Positions 1 through 9,566 of a DNA stretch of 64,000 bases are shown here, piece after piece (within the stretch, counting starts at the first letter, position 1; each line of letters starts with the position of its first letter). Source of the DNA: Fermentimonas sp. (GTDB lineage Bacteria > Bacteroidota > Bacteroidia > Bacteroidales > Dysgonomonadaceae). Where the stretch lies: NCBI GenBank assembly GCA_015478775.1, contig JADMKP010000010.1, forward strand, positions 422,593 through 486,592. Direction: 5' to 3'. The translations under genes were made by a program, and so were the position numbers. Below the pieces are notes generated by a model. It had not been told where the DNA came from and made no database searches. It saw only the letters and a program-made list of their open reading frames with translations.

Positions 1-72
1 CTCACTAATAAAAGGACTTTTATCGGTTGGAAAATGTCTCCTGTATTCATTTTGTGATACTTCGAAAAGCAT
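1..72 (-). CDS. Partial protein start, unknown; possibly acyltransferase-like
   Basis: An ATG on the minus strand at 72 opens a frame without stop to the left edge (24 codons, beginning MLFEVSQNEYRRHFP). It lies 21 bases downstream of the stop of the next glycosyltransferase gene, so it is probably the following gene of the polysaccharide operon. The short stretch resembles the opening of GNAT or FemAB-like proteins (an xxYxxxFP pattern), but this is only an impression; too little is visible to name it. Confidence 0.45.
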   Translation of the reverse strand, partial: MLFEVSQNEYRRHFPTDKSPFISE

Positions 73-93
73 ATTTTTTTAAATATTAAAAAG

Positions 94-1206
94 TTAATTA
101 TTAATTAATTCTGATAATATATTGTGTAATCTCTGTTCAAAGATTGGCAGAGTATATTGATGTTCGTACTTTTTTCTTCCATTTATTCCCATCCCTTCTC
201 TTTGTGATGGATTAACTATAAAGTACTCGATTTTATTGGCAAGAGCCATTGCATCGTCATATGGTGATATTAAGAAACCTGTTTTTCCATCTTCAACCAT
301 ATCTGGTATACCTCCTTCTGTAGTTGTGATAACGGGAAGACAATGCTGCATTGCTTCTATGATAGTTAATGGAAAGCAATCGCAACGTGATGGAAGAACA
401 AAAACATCAGCGTGCTCGAAAGTCATATCTTTAAGTTTACCAAAACGTTTACCTAAATATTTTACTTGTTTATCGAGTCCTTTATTTTCTATAAACTCAG
501 TAAGTTGTTTTGCACTGATATCTCCTTCCCCTCCTACAAAATCACACTCAAATGTATAACCTTTGTTATTTAATATAGTACAAGCTTCTATTAGTACAAA
601 AACGCCTTTTTCTCTCATTAGATTAGAAAAGAAGAGAATTCTGAATGATTCATTTAATTGCGGATTTAAAAAAGAAGTTTTGGGTAGATAATCCTTAATA
701 CCGTTAGGGCAGTTATAAACTCTATTCTTTGAAACATAAGGCTCAATATCATAATAGAGATGTTTAGATAGAATGATTACACTACTGTTTTTAAAAACAA
801 ACCTATAGAGTAAATCATTTATCTTCTTTTTCTTTGCAATTAAGACACCCTTATTATGTAAATGGTAAACTATTTTTACACGAAAAAGACGTAATAACGC
901 AACTAATAATACATCCTTCCGAAAACCACTTCCAGTAGTTGTAAGTGCATAGTAGCATAAGTTAGGTTTACGATGTATAAGATTACCTAATAAATTAAAC
1001 CAAGTAATAGTAAAACGAAATAGCTTTTTAACATTTGTTTTACCGCTTTCATGTACTTCTCGTGAAAGTATAAGATTGATATACCTCCCTTCAAAGGAGT
1101 CATTAATTATATTGCTCTCTTTTACAAGTTCTCCTACTAAAGATGAGCCATGAACTGGGGGTGGTAGGTGAAGCATAAATAAAATATTTTTACATGGCTT
1201 ACTCAT
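94..1206 (-). CDS. Glycosyltransferase, family 4-like (GT-B)
   Basis: This is a 370-residue protein of usual GT4 length. The N-terminus has the LPPPVHGSS loop often seen in GT4 donor-binding folds. The C-terminal half holds the GT-B signature: a nucleotide-sugar region with ADVFVLPSRCDCFPLTIIEAM and a following GGIPDMVEDGKTG segment. The family moves a sugar from an NDP-sugar to a lipid-linked acceptor at the inner face of the cytoplasmic membrane. Its start overlaps the stop of the upstream glycosyltransferase gene by 4 bases (ATGA), a sign of translational coupling in the capsule/O-antigen operon. Donor and acceptor cannot be told from sequence. Confidence 0.9.
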   Translation of the reverse strand: MSKPCKNILFMLHLPPPVHGSSLVGELVKESNIINDSFEGRYINLILSREVHESGKTNVKKLFRFTITWFNLLGNLIHRKPNLCYYALTTTGSGFRKDVLLVALLRLFRVKIVYHLHNKGVLIAKKKKINDLLYRFVFKNSSVIILSKHLYYDIEPYVSKNRVYNCPNGIKDYLPKTSFLNPQLNESFRILFFSNLMREKGVFVLIEACTILNNKGYTFECDFVGGEGDISAKQLTEFIENKGLDKQVKYLGKRFGKLKDMTFEHADVFVLPSRCDCFPLTIIEAMQHCLPVITTTEGGIPDMVEDGKTGFLISPYDDAMALANKIEYFIVNPSQREGMGINGRKKYEHQYTLPIFEQRLHNILSELINN

Positions 1207-2309
1207 AGCATTTTATTGTATAATTTATTATATGAGTTAATCATTTTCTCTAATGAAAATCTCTCATTTACATAATCATATGCCATTTTTTTAATGGCTT
1301 CTTTATCTAGACTGTTACTATTTATTTTATCAAAAATATCGTATAATTCTTTGTCATTATTTAAATGAAACTTTAGTGGCCATTTTTCAGGAAGAGTTTC
1401 TTCTAATCCTGGAGCAAATGATGCAATAACTGGAACTCCTGAGAATGAAGCTTCAATTGATGTTAATGCCAAACCCTCGAAATGTGAAGGAAAGAATAGA
1501 TAGTCGAATTCGTGAAACATGGTGGAAACATTTGGTATAGGCTCGTAAAGAAACATATGAGATTGCTCACGAGAAAGTTGTTCTAATTGTTTTCTATAAG
1601 TTCCACTACCAATAACATGAAAAGTAAATTTTCCAGGATATCTACGTTCAACTTCAATCACAACAGGTATGAGTGTATCCATTCCTTTATAATCTTCGAA
1701 CCGCCCACAAAATGCAATATTGATTTTTTCCTTATCAAGAGGAAAAGGATAAGCTAGTTTCTGTGGAGTTTTGCGTCCATTATTTATGATTTGTTTATAT
1801 TTAGATACCTTCAATCCATATTTTTTACGTAGTTTCTCATAAGCTAACATTGAATAGTAAGAGACAGAGACAATTCGGTCATCTTTATAAACAGATTCTG
1901 TAATTTTCCCCATCCAGTAGTGGTTACGCCATAATTGAGTATTATGAATTGTACGAATAATATTAGGCATTTTTAGTTTTGATAATCGAGAAAAACGTAT
2001 TACTAATCCCAAAACCAAATCTGGAAGATCGGAGTGAGAATGTATGATAGAGGGTTTTTCTTTCCATATATAATAAAACAGTTTAAAGGGAGCAAAAATA
2101 AGGCTCATTCGTTTTGGACCATTGTGTAAAGTTTTAAAACGGATGTTTTTTGAATAGAGTTCTTCCTTTTTGGCAAGGGCATATTCAGTACTTGTACTAT
2201 ATAATTCAAATAATGTATGATTATTGTTACAATTTTCTGCTAGATCGAATGCAACCATTTCAGCTCCCCCAAGCTGAATAGATGATATCAATTGAAAAAT
2301 TTTACTCAT
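1203..2309 (-). CDS. Glycosyltransferase, family 4-like (GT-B)
   Basis: This is a GT-B glycosyltransferase. The N-terminus has SSIQLGGAEMVAFDLA, the glycine-rich acceptor/donor loop typical of GT4. The C-terminal domain shows an INIAFCGRFEDYKGMDTLI start and a FDYLFFPSHFEGLALTSIEA segment with the conserved EGLALTSIEA glutamates. I chose the ATG at 2309 (MSKIFQLISS), because the frame can open 16 codons earlier at 2357 but those residues precede the fold. It belongs to the minus-strand polysaccharide operon. The acceptor is unknown. Confidence 0.9.
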   Translation of the reverse strand: MSKIFQLISSIQLGGAEMVAFDLAENCNNNHTLFELYSTSTEYALAKKEELYSKNIRFKTLHNGPKRMSLIFAPFKLFYYIWKEKPSIIHSHSDLPDLVLGLVIRFSRLSKLKMPNIIRTIHNTQLWRNHYWMGKITESVYKDDRIVSVSYYSMLAYEKLRKKYGLKVSKYKQIINNGRKTPQKLAYPFPLDKEKINIAFCGRFEDYKGMDTLIPVVIEVERRYPGKFTFHVIGSGTYRKQLEQLSREQSHMFLYEPIPNVSTMFHEFDYLFFPSHFEGLALTSIEASFSGVPVIASFAPGLEETLPEKWPLKFHLNNDKELYDIFDKINSNSLDKEAIKKMAYDYVNERFSLEKMINSYNKLYNKML

Positions 2310-2375
2310 TACTATAATATTTATTTCGTTAATTCTACATATTTTTAATAAATACAATCTAGAGTTTTATAATTA

Positions 2376-3242
2376 CTATAACTTATATCTTTCCCATAAA
2401 AACGGAAACAATGTCTTCATCCACAACATTATAAAAGAATAGGGCAAAAAAAACGGAAAATGTTTACCTATATAATACATATACTCTTTATAAGCCAATC
2501 CTTTTGGACTCTTTAAAAAATCGATCCTTTCTCTAAGTGAATATGCGTTATTTCTCCAGTTTTCCCTGTGATCATGAACACATACACCACAAACTCCAGG
2601 TGTTAAAAGAACAGGTATGTTTCTTTTTCTTGCTTTTATTGAATAATCGTAATCTGCAATCCCGTGAGTATATTTAGTATCAAAAACACCAATTGTATTT
2701 ACGACTTCTTTGTCTACCCAAAGTATATTGGAATTAGTAATATCACATTTTTGGGGCTTATTTGTTGGTTCAATACGATAAGATTTAACAACGAACAAGA
2801 AATTCTTAATTCTACTTGCTCCATATGTTACTTTATTACTTTCCATATCTATAGTGGATCCAGAATATATTCCTTGCATACCGAATTCTTTTAAAGCATA
2901 ATTAGCCGTTTCTTGAAAGTTATCAAAGAAATCGGACCTTAAAACAACATCATCATTTAAAAGAAGATATATATCATAAGGTTTATTTTTCATTGCAGTT
3001 ACCCAAGTAAGTCTCATTCCGCCAGCCCAATATAAATTCCCATCTCCCTTAATCAATTTTATCAATGGGAACATCTCAGAAATAGCCTCGGAAGTACCAT
3101 CTATTGACCCATCATCGGTTAAATATACATCCACATCGAAATTTGAAGGTATATTTGCATTGTAAAAAGATTGGAGACAGGCTATAGTCTTATTTTTCCT
3201 GTTGTGACAGGTCAGCAAGACTGCCAAATTTTCTTTTTTCAT
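2376..3242 (-). CDS. Glycosyltransferase family 2 (GT-A)
   Basis: The protein opens with LAVLLTCHNRKNKTIACLQS, the classic GT2 nucleotide-binding start, followed by DVYLTDDGSIDGTSEAI and the metal-binding LLNDDVVL (DxD-like). A later TKYTHGIADYDYSIKARKRN matches the ED/DYD acceptor-site region. These features resemble rhamnosyl or galactofuranosyl GT2 enzymes of O-antigen clusters. The chosen start at 3242 begins directly before the conserved fold. A longer frame to 3302 exists but lies inside the upstream polymerase gene. Even with this start it overlaps that gene by about 53 bases. Confidence 0.88.
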   Translation of the reverse strand: MKKENLAVLLTCHNRKNKTIACLQSFYNANIPSNFDVDVYLTDDGSIDGTSEAISEMFPLIKLIKGDGNLYWAGGMRLTWVTAMKNKPYDIYLLLNDDVVLRSDFFDNFQETANYALKEFGMQGIYSGSTIDMESNKVTYGASRIKNFLFVVKSYRIEPTNKPQKCDITNSNILWVDKEVVNTIGVFDTKYTHGIADYDYSIKARKRNIPVLLTPGVCGVCVHDHRENWRNNAYSLRERIDFLKSPKGLAYKEYMYYIGKHFPFFLPYSFIMLWMKTLFPFLWERYKL

Positions 3243-4548
3243 TTCTTTCTTTTTTAAATAAGTATTGTTGTAAACGTAGATATCGCACATCAAAAATCCC
3301 ACGTACCCAAATAATAAGCTCTCTATCAGTCATATTCCGGAAGGAGTAGGAAAAACTAATTCCTAACAAAACCATAAGCATAAAATAGTTGAGTGTAAAA
3401 TTATTTACATCTTCAATCCATGAATAAAGCCATCTAAAGGCAACATAAATACCTATCATTTTTATATAAATATTTTTTGATTTTTTGACTGCCAAATAGG
3501 ATGCTTTAAAAAATATTAAAAAGTAGAAAACAACTCCAACAAGTCCGGTCCAAGTAAACACATTAGCTAAACCTATTTCGTTTGACAGACGCTCATCCCT
3601 TCCAGTAAGTTCGGCTTCAAGTAATCCAAATGTATTTGAATCATTGCCCCTTGCTGGTGTACGTCCTAGTAACCAATAATTATTATTAACAGCAGATTGT
3701 AGAATCTCCTCATAAAGAAAAGTACGAGTATCAACAATTACATTTTGTTCAACCCTATTACCTTCTCCATCTACACCCATTGATGTAACATCTTTTTTTA
3801 TGTAATCATTCATATTAAAAACATTGAACACACCTGTTACACCAAGTATAAAAAAGAAAACTGGGATAATAAAAAGAGTAATACGTATATACTCAATAAA
3901 CTTAATAGTTAGTGCTTTTCGGAAATAGTATATAAGAAGAATTCCAAATGGAACACCAAACTTAATTACATTGCTTCTGGCTCCTAAATCACTCGTAAGC
4001 ACTATAAGTGTGATTGTAATCACTAAAATTTTTTGACGCACTGTTAATATTGGTATAAAAAACAATAGAACACTTATAGGAATCAAATAAAATCCAAAAG
4101 CATCGGTACGTGTAATTATACCAAAGATTAGAAACAAAGGTATTGCATACTTAATATATTTTACAAATAGTGACTGCACCAAAGTTTTGTTGGTTAGAGA
4201 GAATACAGCTATTGGCATCATGAGTGCTAAAGTATTTCCAGTTAATCCTTTCCAGTCCCAATATAATTCTGCAACGAACATCCCCCTTATAATACACATT
4301 GTATTCCACAATAAATAAATCCACATAACAAGCATGTTTTCCTCATTTCGTTTATCAAAGAAATACTTTTTTGATAAAAAGAAACCTAGAAGGATGAGTG
4401 TAGATATTACCCATCTTACTGTTGTATTATTAAGTAATGATACAAAAGTAAACTCTGGTCTTAAATAAGGTAAGACCGAATACACTGCTAAGATTAGTGC
4501 TGAGAAAGGAACCAGTTGACTTACAATTTGTTTATTTACTGAATTCAT
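3190..4548 (-). CDS. wzy: O-antigen polymerase/ligase-like integral membrane protein (Wzy-like)
   Basis: The 452 residues are mostly hydrophobic, with about ten to twelve predicted membrane segments and one large soluble loop (about residues 245-325, rich in charged residues and containing VDTRTFLYEE and LLGRTPARGNDSN). This topology is that of Wzy polymerases and WaaL ligases, which join lipid-linked repeat units on the periplasmic side. Position among flippase and glycosyltransferase genes favours Wzy. Sequence conservation in this family is poor, so the call rests on topology and context, and a ligase cannot be excluded. Confidence 0.75.
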   Translation of the reverse strand: MNSVNKQIVSQLVPFSALILAVYSVLPYLRPEFTFVSLLNNTTVRWVISTLILLGFFLSKKYFFDKRNEENMLVMWIYLLWNTMCIIRGMFVAELYWDWKGLTGNTLALMMPIAVFSLTNKTLVQSLFVKYIKYAIPLFLIFGIITRTDAFGFYLIPISVLLFFIPILTVRQKILVITITLIVLTSDLGARSNVIKFGVPFGILLIYYFRKALTIKFIEYIRITLFIIPVFFFILGVTGVFNVFNMNDYIKKDVTSMGVDGEGNRVEQNVIVDTRTFLYEEILQSAVNNNYWLLGRTPARGNDSNTFGLLEAELTGRDERLSNEIGLANVFTWTGLVGVVFYFLIFFKASYLAVKKSKNIYIKMIGIYVAFRWLYSWIEDVNNFTLNYFMLMVLLGISFSYSFRNMTDRELIIWVRGIFDVRYLRLQQYLFKKERNEKRKFGSLADLSQQEK

Positions 4549-4597
4549 ATTATACGTTTTTTCTCTTTGTATTAATCATACTTATATAGTTTTAAAA

Positions 4598-5515
4598 TCA
4601 GTATGTTTTTACACCGTTTAATCTCATAAACCAATAATAGAAACTGAATTTTCTTAAGATAGAAACTCCCTTATAACCAAATAATCCTTTGTATTTAAAT
4701 CTTAACCAACTTTCATAATAAACTGAAACATCAAATGGATTAAAAAAATTAAGATGCTTTAATCTATATTTCTGAAATATTTTATAAGCTTCAATTTCTC
4801 TCTTATTATTCATTTTCTCATTGCGAGAAATTGAATTTAAGTGAATTCTATAAGCCACTGTAGGCTTTTTCATATAATAAGGTTTTACTCCTTTTTCTAA
4901 TAATCTAATAACCATTGTTGTATCTTCATAAATCCAAAAGTTCTCATCACAATAACCTATATTTTGGACTATTTCTTTTTTGCAGAAAAAACTAGGCACA
5001 TTCAAAAATATAGGCCATCTGATGTAAGCTTTAAGTTGATTTTTAACTGAAGAGATATTTGCAAAATAGATTAAACCTTCATTAACAGCTTTCTCGGTAA
5101 TTATATCACTATTTTCATCAATTTGGTTGAGATCTGAAACGATAAATGATGCATCAGGAAATTTTCGGGAAAATTCGATATTATCTGAAAGGCAATTTTC
5201 TAGTAATATATCATCACCTGAAATTGTTTTCAACCATTCACCTTTGGCTGCCCTTAATCCTCTATTACAATTAGATGGGATTCCAGTATTTTCTGGAACA
5301 GATATTAATTGAGTTCTATTAAAACACGAACTGTTATTTGTTAACCAATTTGAACATATTTCTAAAGTTTGGTCAGTTGACCCATCATCACTCACTATTA
5401 ACTCAATATTATTCCAAGTTTGATTTTTAACACTTTCTAATGTTTCTAGTACATACTTAGAGCTATTATAAGTAATAAGTACTACTGAAACTAGGGGATT
5501 TTCTATATTATTCAT
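4598..5515 (-). CDS. Glycosyltransferase family 2 (GT-A)
   Basis: This 305-residue protein begins PLVSVVLITYNSSKYVLETLES and continues with ELIVSDDGSTDQTLEIC, the hallmark of GT2. An EWLKTISGDDILL stretch supplies the DxD-like metal ligand, and YEDTTMVIRLLEKG supplies the ED motif of the catalytic base region. It would add a sugar to the undecaprenyl-linked repeat unit on the cytoplasmic face. The gene sits between polymerase and flippase, 6 bases after the flippase stop. The donor sugar is unknown. Confidence 0.92.
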   Translation of the reverse strand: MNNIENPLVSVVLITYNSSKYVLETLESVKNQTWNNIELIVSDDGSTDQTLEICSNWLTNNSSCFNRTQLISVPENTGIPSNCNRGLRAAKGEWLKTISGDDILLENCLSDNIEFSRKFPDASFIVSDLNQIDENSDIITEKAVNEGLIYFANISSVKNQLKAYIRWPIFLNVPSFFCKKEIVQNIGYCDENFWIYEDTTMVIRLLEKGVKPYYMKKPTVAYRIHLNSISRNEKMNNKREIEAYKIFQKYRLKHLNFFNPFDVSVYYESWLRFKYKGLFGYKGVSILRKFSFYYWFMRLNGVKTY

Positions 5516-5521
5516 AAATTT

Positions 5522-7009
5522 TTATTTCATTTTAAATTTTTGTATACTCCTTTGAATAATTTCTTTTAATCCAATTCTTTTTTCAAGTTCTTTGTAGGAA
5601 TACCATCCTGAAAAAGCAATAAGTAAAATTCCTATGAGATAAAAATATGGTTGTTTAACTAGAATTACTACCGCAAAACATATAACAGCAAGTAAAAATT
5701 GAATTAAAAATATTGTAAGTAGTGAGGAGTTAAAGGAGAATTCGAACTTAACTTTTGCTATAACAAATACCTGTATAAAATAGAGCATATAACTTGCTAA
5801 AAAAGAAATTCCGAGTCCGGTAAGTCCGGCTAAGTGATAACCAAGTATACTAAACCCGAAACCGTGTAAACTACCAAATAGCTCATTCCAAAAAAACAAT
5901 TTGCTTGCTCCTTTAGCAAGGAATACAAATGCTATAGCCCAGCTTAGTGCTTTAAAGAAAATGCCCAAAGTTGCCCAATATACCATATGCGTGATAGACA
6001 GGAACTGGCTTGAGTATAAAATAATTATTGCCCAATTTAGAAAAACTAAGAAAGTTATTAGTATTGGTGCAAGAATTAGCAAGGCAATTTCTGATTGCTG
6101 ATTGATTTGTTCCTTACACTGTGTATTATCGGATGCAACAAGCGATAAACGCGGATAATAATCAGTTCCCATAGCAGTGAATACCATTCCTACGTATGTA
6201 TTAATTATTGTGAACCCTGCACTATAAAAACCAACATCTGCAACATCTCCAGTGCGATTTATAAATATTCGAATCATATATGCAACCATTAAAGATATGA
6301 GCCCACTCATGCTTATCATAAAGCCCATTACAAGCATATTTTTACCTTCTAATACAGTAGTTGAACGTGAAACTCTTTTTGTTGTAGTATCAATATTGCG
6401 TGTAAAAAGCCAGGTAAAAAACAATGTTGATGAAGCAGTTATTATGATTACTGGTACAATTCCTTCAACTCCAAATTTATAATAGAGTGGTATACTTATT
6501 ACTAATCCTGCTAAACTACCATAAACATTAGCTTTTGCTAGCTGTTGTAGCTTACGCAATCCTTGTAGTAAAACTAGTTCTCCTGTGCTTAATTGATTTA
6601 ATAAGAGTGTAATTGATATCCAAATAAAAGCTATAGTATAATCTTTGTTACCAAAAGTAAACTGACTTAACCATGGGGAAGCAATTAACGTAACTAAAGA
6701 TCCTAATAAGCCCGTTAACCAAACTAAACGTCTTACAACTGCTATTATGGTAGAAATTCTATCATGATTATCTGTCGCATTAGCTTCAGAAATATTCTTT
6801 ACGGCACTTGTTCCTAGTCCAAAGTTAGTAAGCCCTGCTACCAATCCTGTAGTAGCTGTTAATAAACCTACAACTCCCATACCGGCAGGTCCTAATAATA
6901 TAGCAACGAATTTTGAACGTATTACTGATATTATTATTTGGAAAAACTGTACACCTCCAAAAAGAGATGTTGCTTTAACAATTTGACGATATGAACTTTT
7001 TTGCTCCAT
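5522..7009 (-). CDS. wzx: Polysaccharide flippase (Wzx/MATE-like)
   Basis: This is a 495-residue polytopic membrane protein with about fourteen hydrophobic segments. It starts KATSLFGGVQFFQIIISVIRSKFVAILLGPAGMG, the pattern of the polysaccharide-biosynthesis/MVF superfamily (Wzx, RfbX). Such proteins flip undecaprenyl-diphosphate-linked repeat units to the periplasm. The gene is flanked by a GT2 and the sugar aminotransferase, as expected for a Wzx/Wzy cluster, and is spaced 17 bases from the aminotransferase stop. Confidence 0.9.
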   Translation of the reverse strand: MEQKSSYRQIVKATSLFGGVQFFQIIISVIRSKFVAILLGPAGMGVVGLLTATTGLVAGLTNFGLGTSAVKNISEANATDNHDRISTIIAVVRRLVWLTGLLGSLVTLIASPWLSQFTFGNKDYTIAFIWISITLLLNQLSTGELVLLQGLRKLQQLAKANVYGSLAGLVISIPLYYKFGVEGIVPVIIITASSTLFFTWLFTRNIDTTTKRVSRSTTVLEGKNMLVMGFMISMSGLISLMVAYMIRIFINRTGDVADVGFYSAGFTIINTYVGMVFTAMGTDYYPRLSLVASDNTQCKEQINQQSEIALLILAPILITFLVFLNWAIIILYSSQFLSITHMVYWATLGIFFKALSWAIAFVFLAKGASKLFFWNELFGSLHGFGFSILGYHLAGLTGLGISFLASYMLYFIQVFVIAKVKFEFSFNSSLLTIFLIQFLLAVICFAVVILVKQPYFYLIGILLIAFSGWYSYKELEKRIGLKEIIQRSIQKFKMK

Positions 7010-7026
7010 TATAAATTTCTTTGCAA

Positions 7027-8133
7027 TCAGTTTTTTGAGAATTTATTTATTACCTCAACTACAATTGATGCCTCTTCATTTGATATTACTTGACTAATTG
7101 GCAAGCTAATTACTTCATTATGTATCTTTTCTGTAATAGGATAAACCATATTGTTCATGTAAATATATGCCTTCTGTTTGTGTGGGGGAACAGGGTAGTG
7201 AATTAGAGCCTGAACTCCATTTTCTGTTAAGTGCTTTAATAATATATCTCGGCGCGAAGACCTTATTATAAATAGATGAAACACGTGTGCATCCCAATCA
7301 TTTACATTAGGCAATATTACCTCAGGATGAGTTATATTATTTATATAAAACTTTGCAACCTCTTTTCTCCGCTCATTATCTTTATTAAGTCCCTTAAGTT
7401 TCACTCTTAGAAAGGCAGCTTGAATTTCATCAAGCCTACTGTTATATCCTTGATATTCAAAATTATATTTCACTTTTGACCCATAATTAGCAAGGGTTCT
7501 CACTGTTTTTGCTAATGAAGTATCGTTTGTTGTTATAGCACCTCCATCACCTAAAGCTCCTAAATTCTTTCCGGGATAAAAACTATGACCGGCTGCATCA
7601 CCAATAGAACCTGTAACTTGATTGTTAAACCTACATCCAACCGCTTGTGCATTATCTTCAATTAGCTTTAGATTATGTTTCTTGCATATTTGTCCAATAT
7701 TTTCTGTATATGCACACTGACCATAGAGATGAACTATCATAACTCCCTTTGTTTTGGAAGTTAATGCAGCTTCTATTTTCTTATCATCTATCTGAAATGT
7801 ATAGATATCAGGCTCCACGAATACTGGTACTAACCTATTATCTGTAATTGCAATAATTGATGCGATAAATGTGTTTGCAGGAACTATAATTTCATCACCT
7901 TCATTCATTACACCTAACTCAATATAAGAACGTAGTATTATACGAAGGGCGTCGAGACCATTAGCAACACCAACACAATGACTAGCTCCTATGTAATTTG
8001 CATACTCTTCCTCAAATGCACTCACCTCATCTCCCAGAAGATACCAGCCCGAATCTATTACACGAGAAGCAGCACTACGTATTTCAGAACTATATAATTC
8101 AGTTATTTTCTGAATATCAAGAAATTTTATCAT
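7027..8133 (-). CDS. DegT/DnrJ/EryC1/StrS sugar aminotransferase (FdtB/QdtB-like)
   Basis: This PLP-dependent aminotransferase has 368 residues, the usual family length. Visible markers are [15 protein letters not shown] (PLP phosphate-binding region), EDNAQAVG (the Asp that contacts the pyridine nitrogen) and [17 protein letters not shown] with the Schiff-base lysine in PGKN. Near the end, HYPVPPHKQ is typical of 3-keto-sugar aminotransferases. With two FdtA-like isomerases and an acyltransferase next to it, it most likely makes dTDP-3-amino-3,6-dideoxyhexose (Fuc3N or Qui3N). Its first codons overlap the acyltransferase end by 17 bases. Confidence 0.9.
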   Translation of the reverse strand: MIKFLDIQKITELYSSEIRSAASRVIDSGWYLLGDEVSAFEEEYANYIGASHCVGVANGLDALRIILRSYIELGVMNEGDEIIVPANTFIASIIAITDNRLVPVFVEPDIYTFQIDDKKIEAALTSKTKGVMIVHLYGQCAYTENIGQICKKHNLKLIEDNAQAVGCRFNNQVTGSIGDAAGHSFYPGKNLGALGDGGAITTNDTSLAKTVRTLANYGSKVKYNFEYQGYNSRLDEIQAAFLRVKLKGLNKDNERRKEVAKFYINNITHPEVILPNVNDWDAHVFHLFIIRSSRRDILLKHLTENGVQALIHYPVPPHKQKAYIYMNNMVYPITEKIHNEVISLPISQVISNEEASIVVEVINKFSKN

Positions 8134-8665
8134 TATGTCTGTCGAGGTTTAAATCGTGAAACACACCAAACTTATCTTTCATTGTCATATCTAAAATCAA
8201 TCCCTCGTTAGTAATATATCCTTTTTGTTTAGCAGGGTTTCCATAATACAAAGCATTTGATGGAACATCTGTTGTTACAACACTACCTGCACCTATAAAA
8301 GCATATTCTCCGATGGTAATTTCTGGGAGTATTGTAGCATTGGCTCCTATTGTAGCACCTTTTTTTATCACCGAATTTTTTATATTTTCTAAATTATGGT
8401 TTTTAGATCGTGGTATTAGCTCATTTGTGAACGTTGCATTTGGTCCAATAAAAACATCATCTTCAATTGTGATTCCATCCCAAATTTGGACACCGTTTTT
8501 TATAGTTACATTATCACCAATTACAACATTATTTTCCACAAATACATGTGCACACAAATTACAATTACGTCCAATTATTGCTCCAGGTAATACCACACAA
8601 AATTGCCATATTAATGTATCTTCTCCTATATTTTTACTCAAAACATCTGATCTGGGATGTATCAT
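8117..8665 (-). CDS. Left-handed beta-helix sugar N-acyltransferase (FdtC/QdtC-like)
   Basis: The 182 residues are dominated by hexapeptide repeats ([LIV]GxxxxI pattern, for example [25 protein letters not shown]). This is the left-handed beta-helix fold of CoA-dependent acyltransferases. The order isomerase, acyltransferase, aminotransferase matches dTDP-Fuc3NAc and dTDP-Qui3NAc pathways, so it probably acetylates the 3-amino group made by the neighbouring DegT enzyme. The start overlaps the isomerase stop by 4 bases. Whether it uses acetyl-CoA or another acyl donor is not visible. Confidence 0.88.
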   Translation of the reverse strand: MIHPRSDVLSKNIGEDTLIWQFCVVLPGAIIGRNCNLCAHVFVENNVVIGDNVTIKNGVQIWDGITIEDDVFIGPNATFTNELIPRSKNHNLENIKNSVIKKGATIGANATILPEITIGEYAFIGAGSVVTTDVPSNALYYGNPAKQKGYITNEGLILDMTMKDKFGVFHDLNLDRHNDKIS

Positions 8666-9078
8666 AGCAATTTATATTCTTTAAACTCATTATAATCTCT
8701 TATATAGTCATCAGCCGAATATTTTGTTGAAGCTAATACTAGGCAAACAGATCCTGAAGAAAAGTTGTCGAGTTCTCTCCATATTCCTGGAACAATTAAT
8801 AGACCTCTATATGGCCGGTTTATTGTAAATGTTCTTTTTAATTGTCCATCATCAATTGTAACATCAAAGCTACCATTTGCAGCAACAATAAATTGTTGTA
8901 AATCCTTGTGAGCATGCCCTCCACGAGATTCTCCTCCTGGAACATCATACAGATAATAAACACGTTTTATATCAAATGGTATTGTCTTACCGTTTTCAAC
9001 CACACTAATATTTCCTTTTTCGTTGTGATGCTTATCAATTTCGAGCATCGTACAATCGTAAATATTTGTCTTCTTCAT
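8662..9078 (-). CDS. fdtA: dTDP-4-keto-6-deoxy-hexose 3,4-ketoisomerase (FdtA/QdtA-like cupin)
   Basis: This is a 138-residue single-domain cupin of the WxcM/FdtA family. The core reads [22 protein letters not shown] and contains both histidines of the RGGHAH motif, which line the active site in FdtA-type enzymes. The enzyme shifts the keto group of dTDP-4-keto-6-deoxyglucose from C4 to C3, preparing it for the DegT aminotransferase two genes downstream. FdtA and QdtA differ in product stereochemistry, which I cannot assign here. It follows a second paralog with an altered motif. Confidence 0.87.
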   Translation of the reverse strand: MKKTNIYDCTMLEIDKHHNEKGNISVVENGKTIPFDIKRVYYLYDVPGGESRGGHAHKDLQQFIVAANGSFDVTIDDGQLKRTFTINRPYRGLLIVPGIWRELDNFSSGSVCLVLASTKYSADDYIRDYNEFKEYKLL

Positions 9079-9117
9079 ATATGTATATTTAACCTAGATA
9101 ATTAAATAATTTTTAAT

Positions 9118-9549
9118 TCACATCTTCCCGTTTGACAGTTCTTTAAAATGCTCATAATCGTATATATAATCACCGGGATCAAAAGGTATAGATGACATAA
9201 TGAGAGCTAAAGAATTAGTAGAGAAATTCACCATTTGCCTCCACACTCCTTTTGGTACATATAAACCGTAATATGATCTGTTTAGTGAATATGTCGTTCG
9301 CAAAACTCCATTATCCAGAATCACATCAAAACTACCAGAAAGTGCAATAATAAATTCTTCGTTTTGACGGTATGCATGCCCCCCTCTTACTTCCCCACCC
9401 GGAACGTCATAGATCCAGTAAGTTCGCTTTATCTCGAATGGAATATTCGTGATCTCTTCTACAACAGAAAGGCTCCCTCTTCTATCATAATTTTTGGGAA
9501 GTTGAATAATGTTAGATCCGTTGAGTTCCATTTTTAAGTAATTAAACAT
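9118..9549 (-). CDS. FdtA-like cupin paralog with altered active-site histidine
   Basis: This 143-residue protein is clearly paralogous to the next gene: it shares FEIKRTYWIYDVPGGEVRGG, GSFDV, the WR(Q/E) region and the DYIYDYEHFKE tail. In its motif the second histidine is replaced by tyrosine (RGGHAY rather than RGGHAH). It may have changed stereospecificity, act in a heteromer, or have lost catalysis. An internal ATG six codons in (MELNGSN, 9531) is an equally good start. It is separated by 39 bases from its paralog and lies directly after wzc in the operon. Confidence 0.82.
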   Translation of the reverse strand: MFNYLKMELNGSNIIQLPKNYDRRGSLSVVEEITNIPFEIKRTYWIYDVPGGEVRGGHAYRQNEEFIIALSGSFDVILDNGVLRTTYSLNRSYYGLYVPKGVWRQMVNFSTNSLALIMSSIPFDPGDYIYDYEHFKELSNGKM

Positions 9550-9566
9550 TTTAACTTCAATAATTT

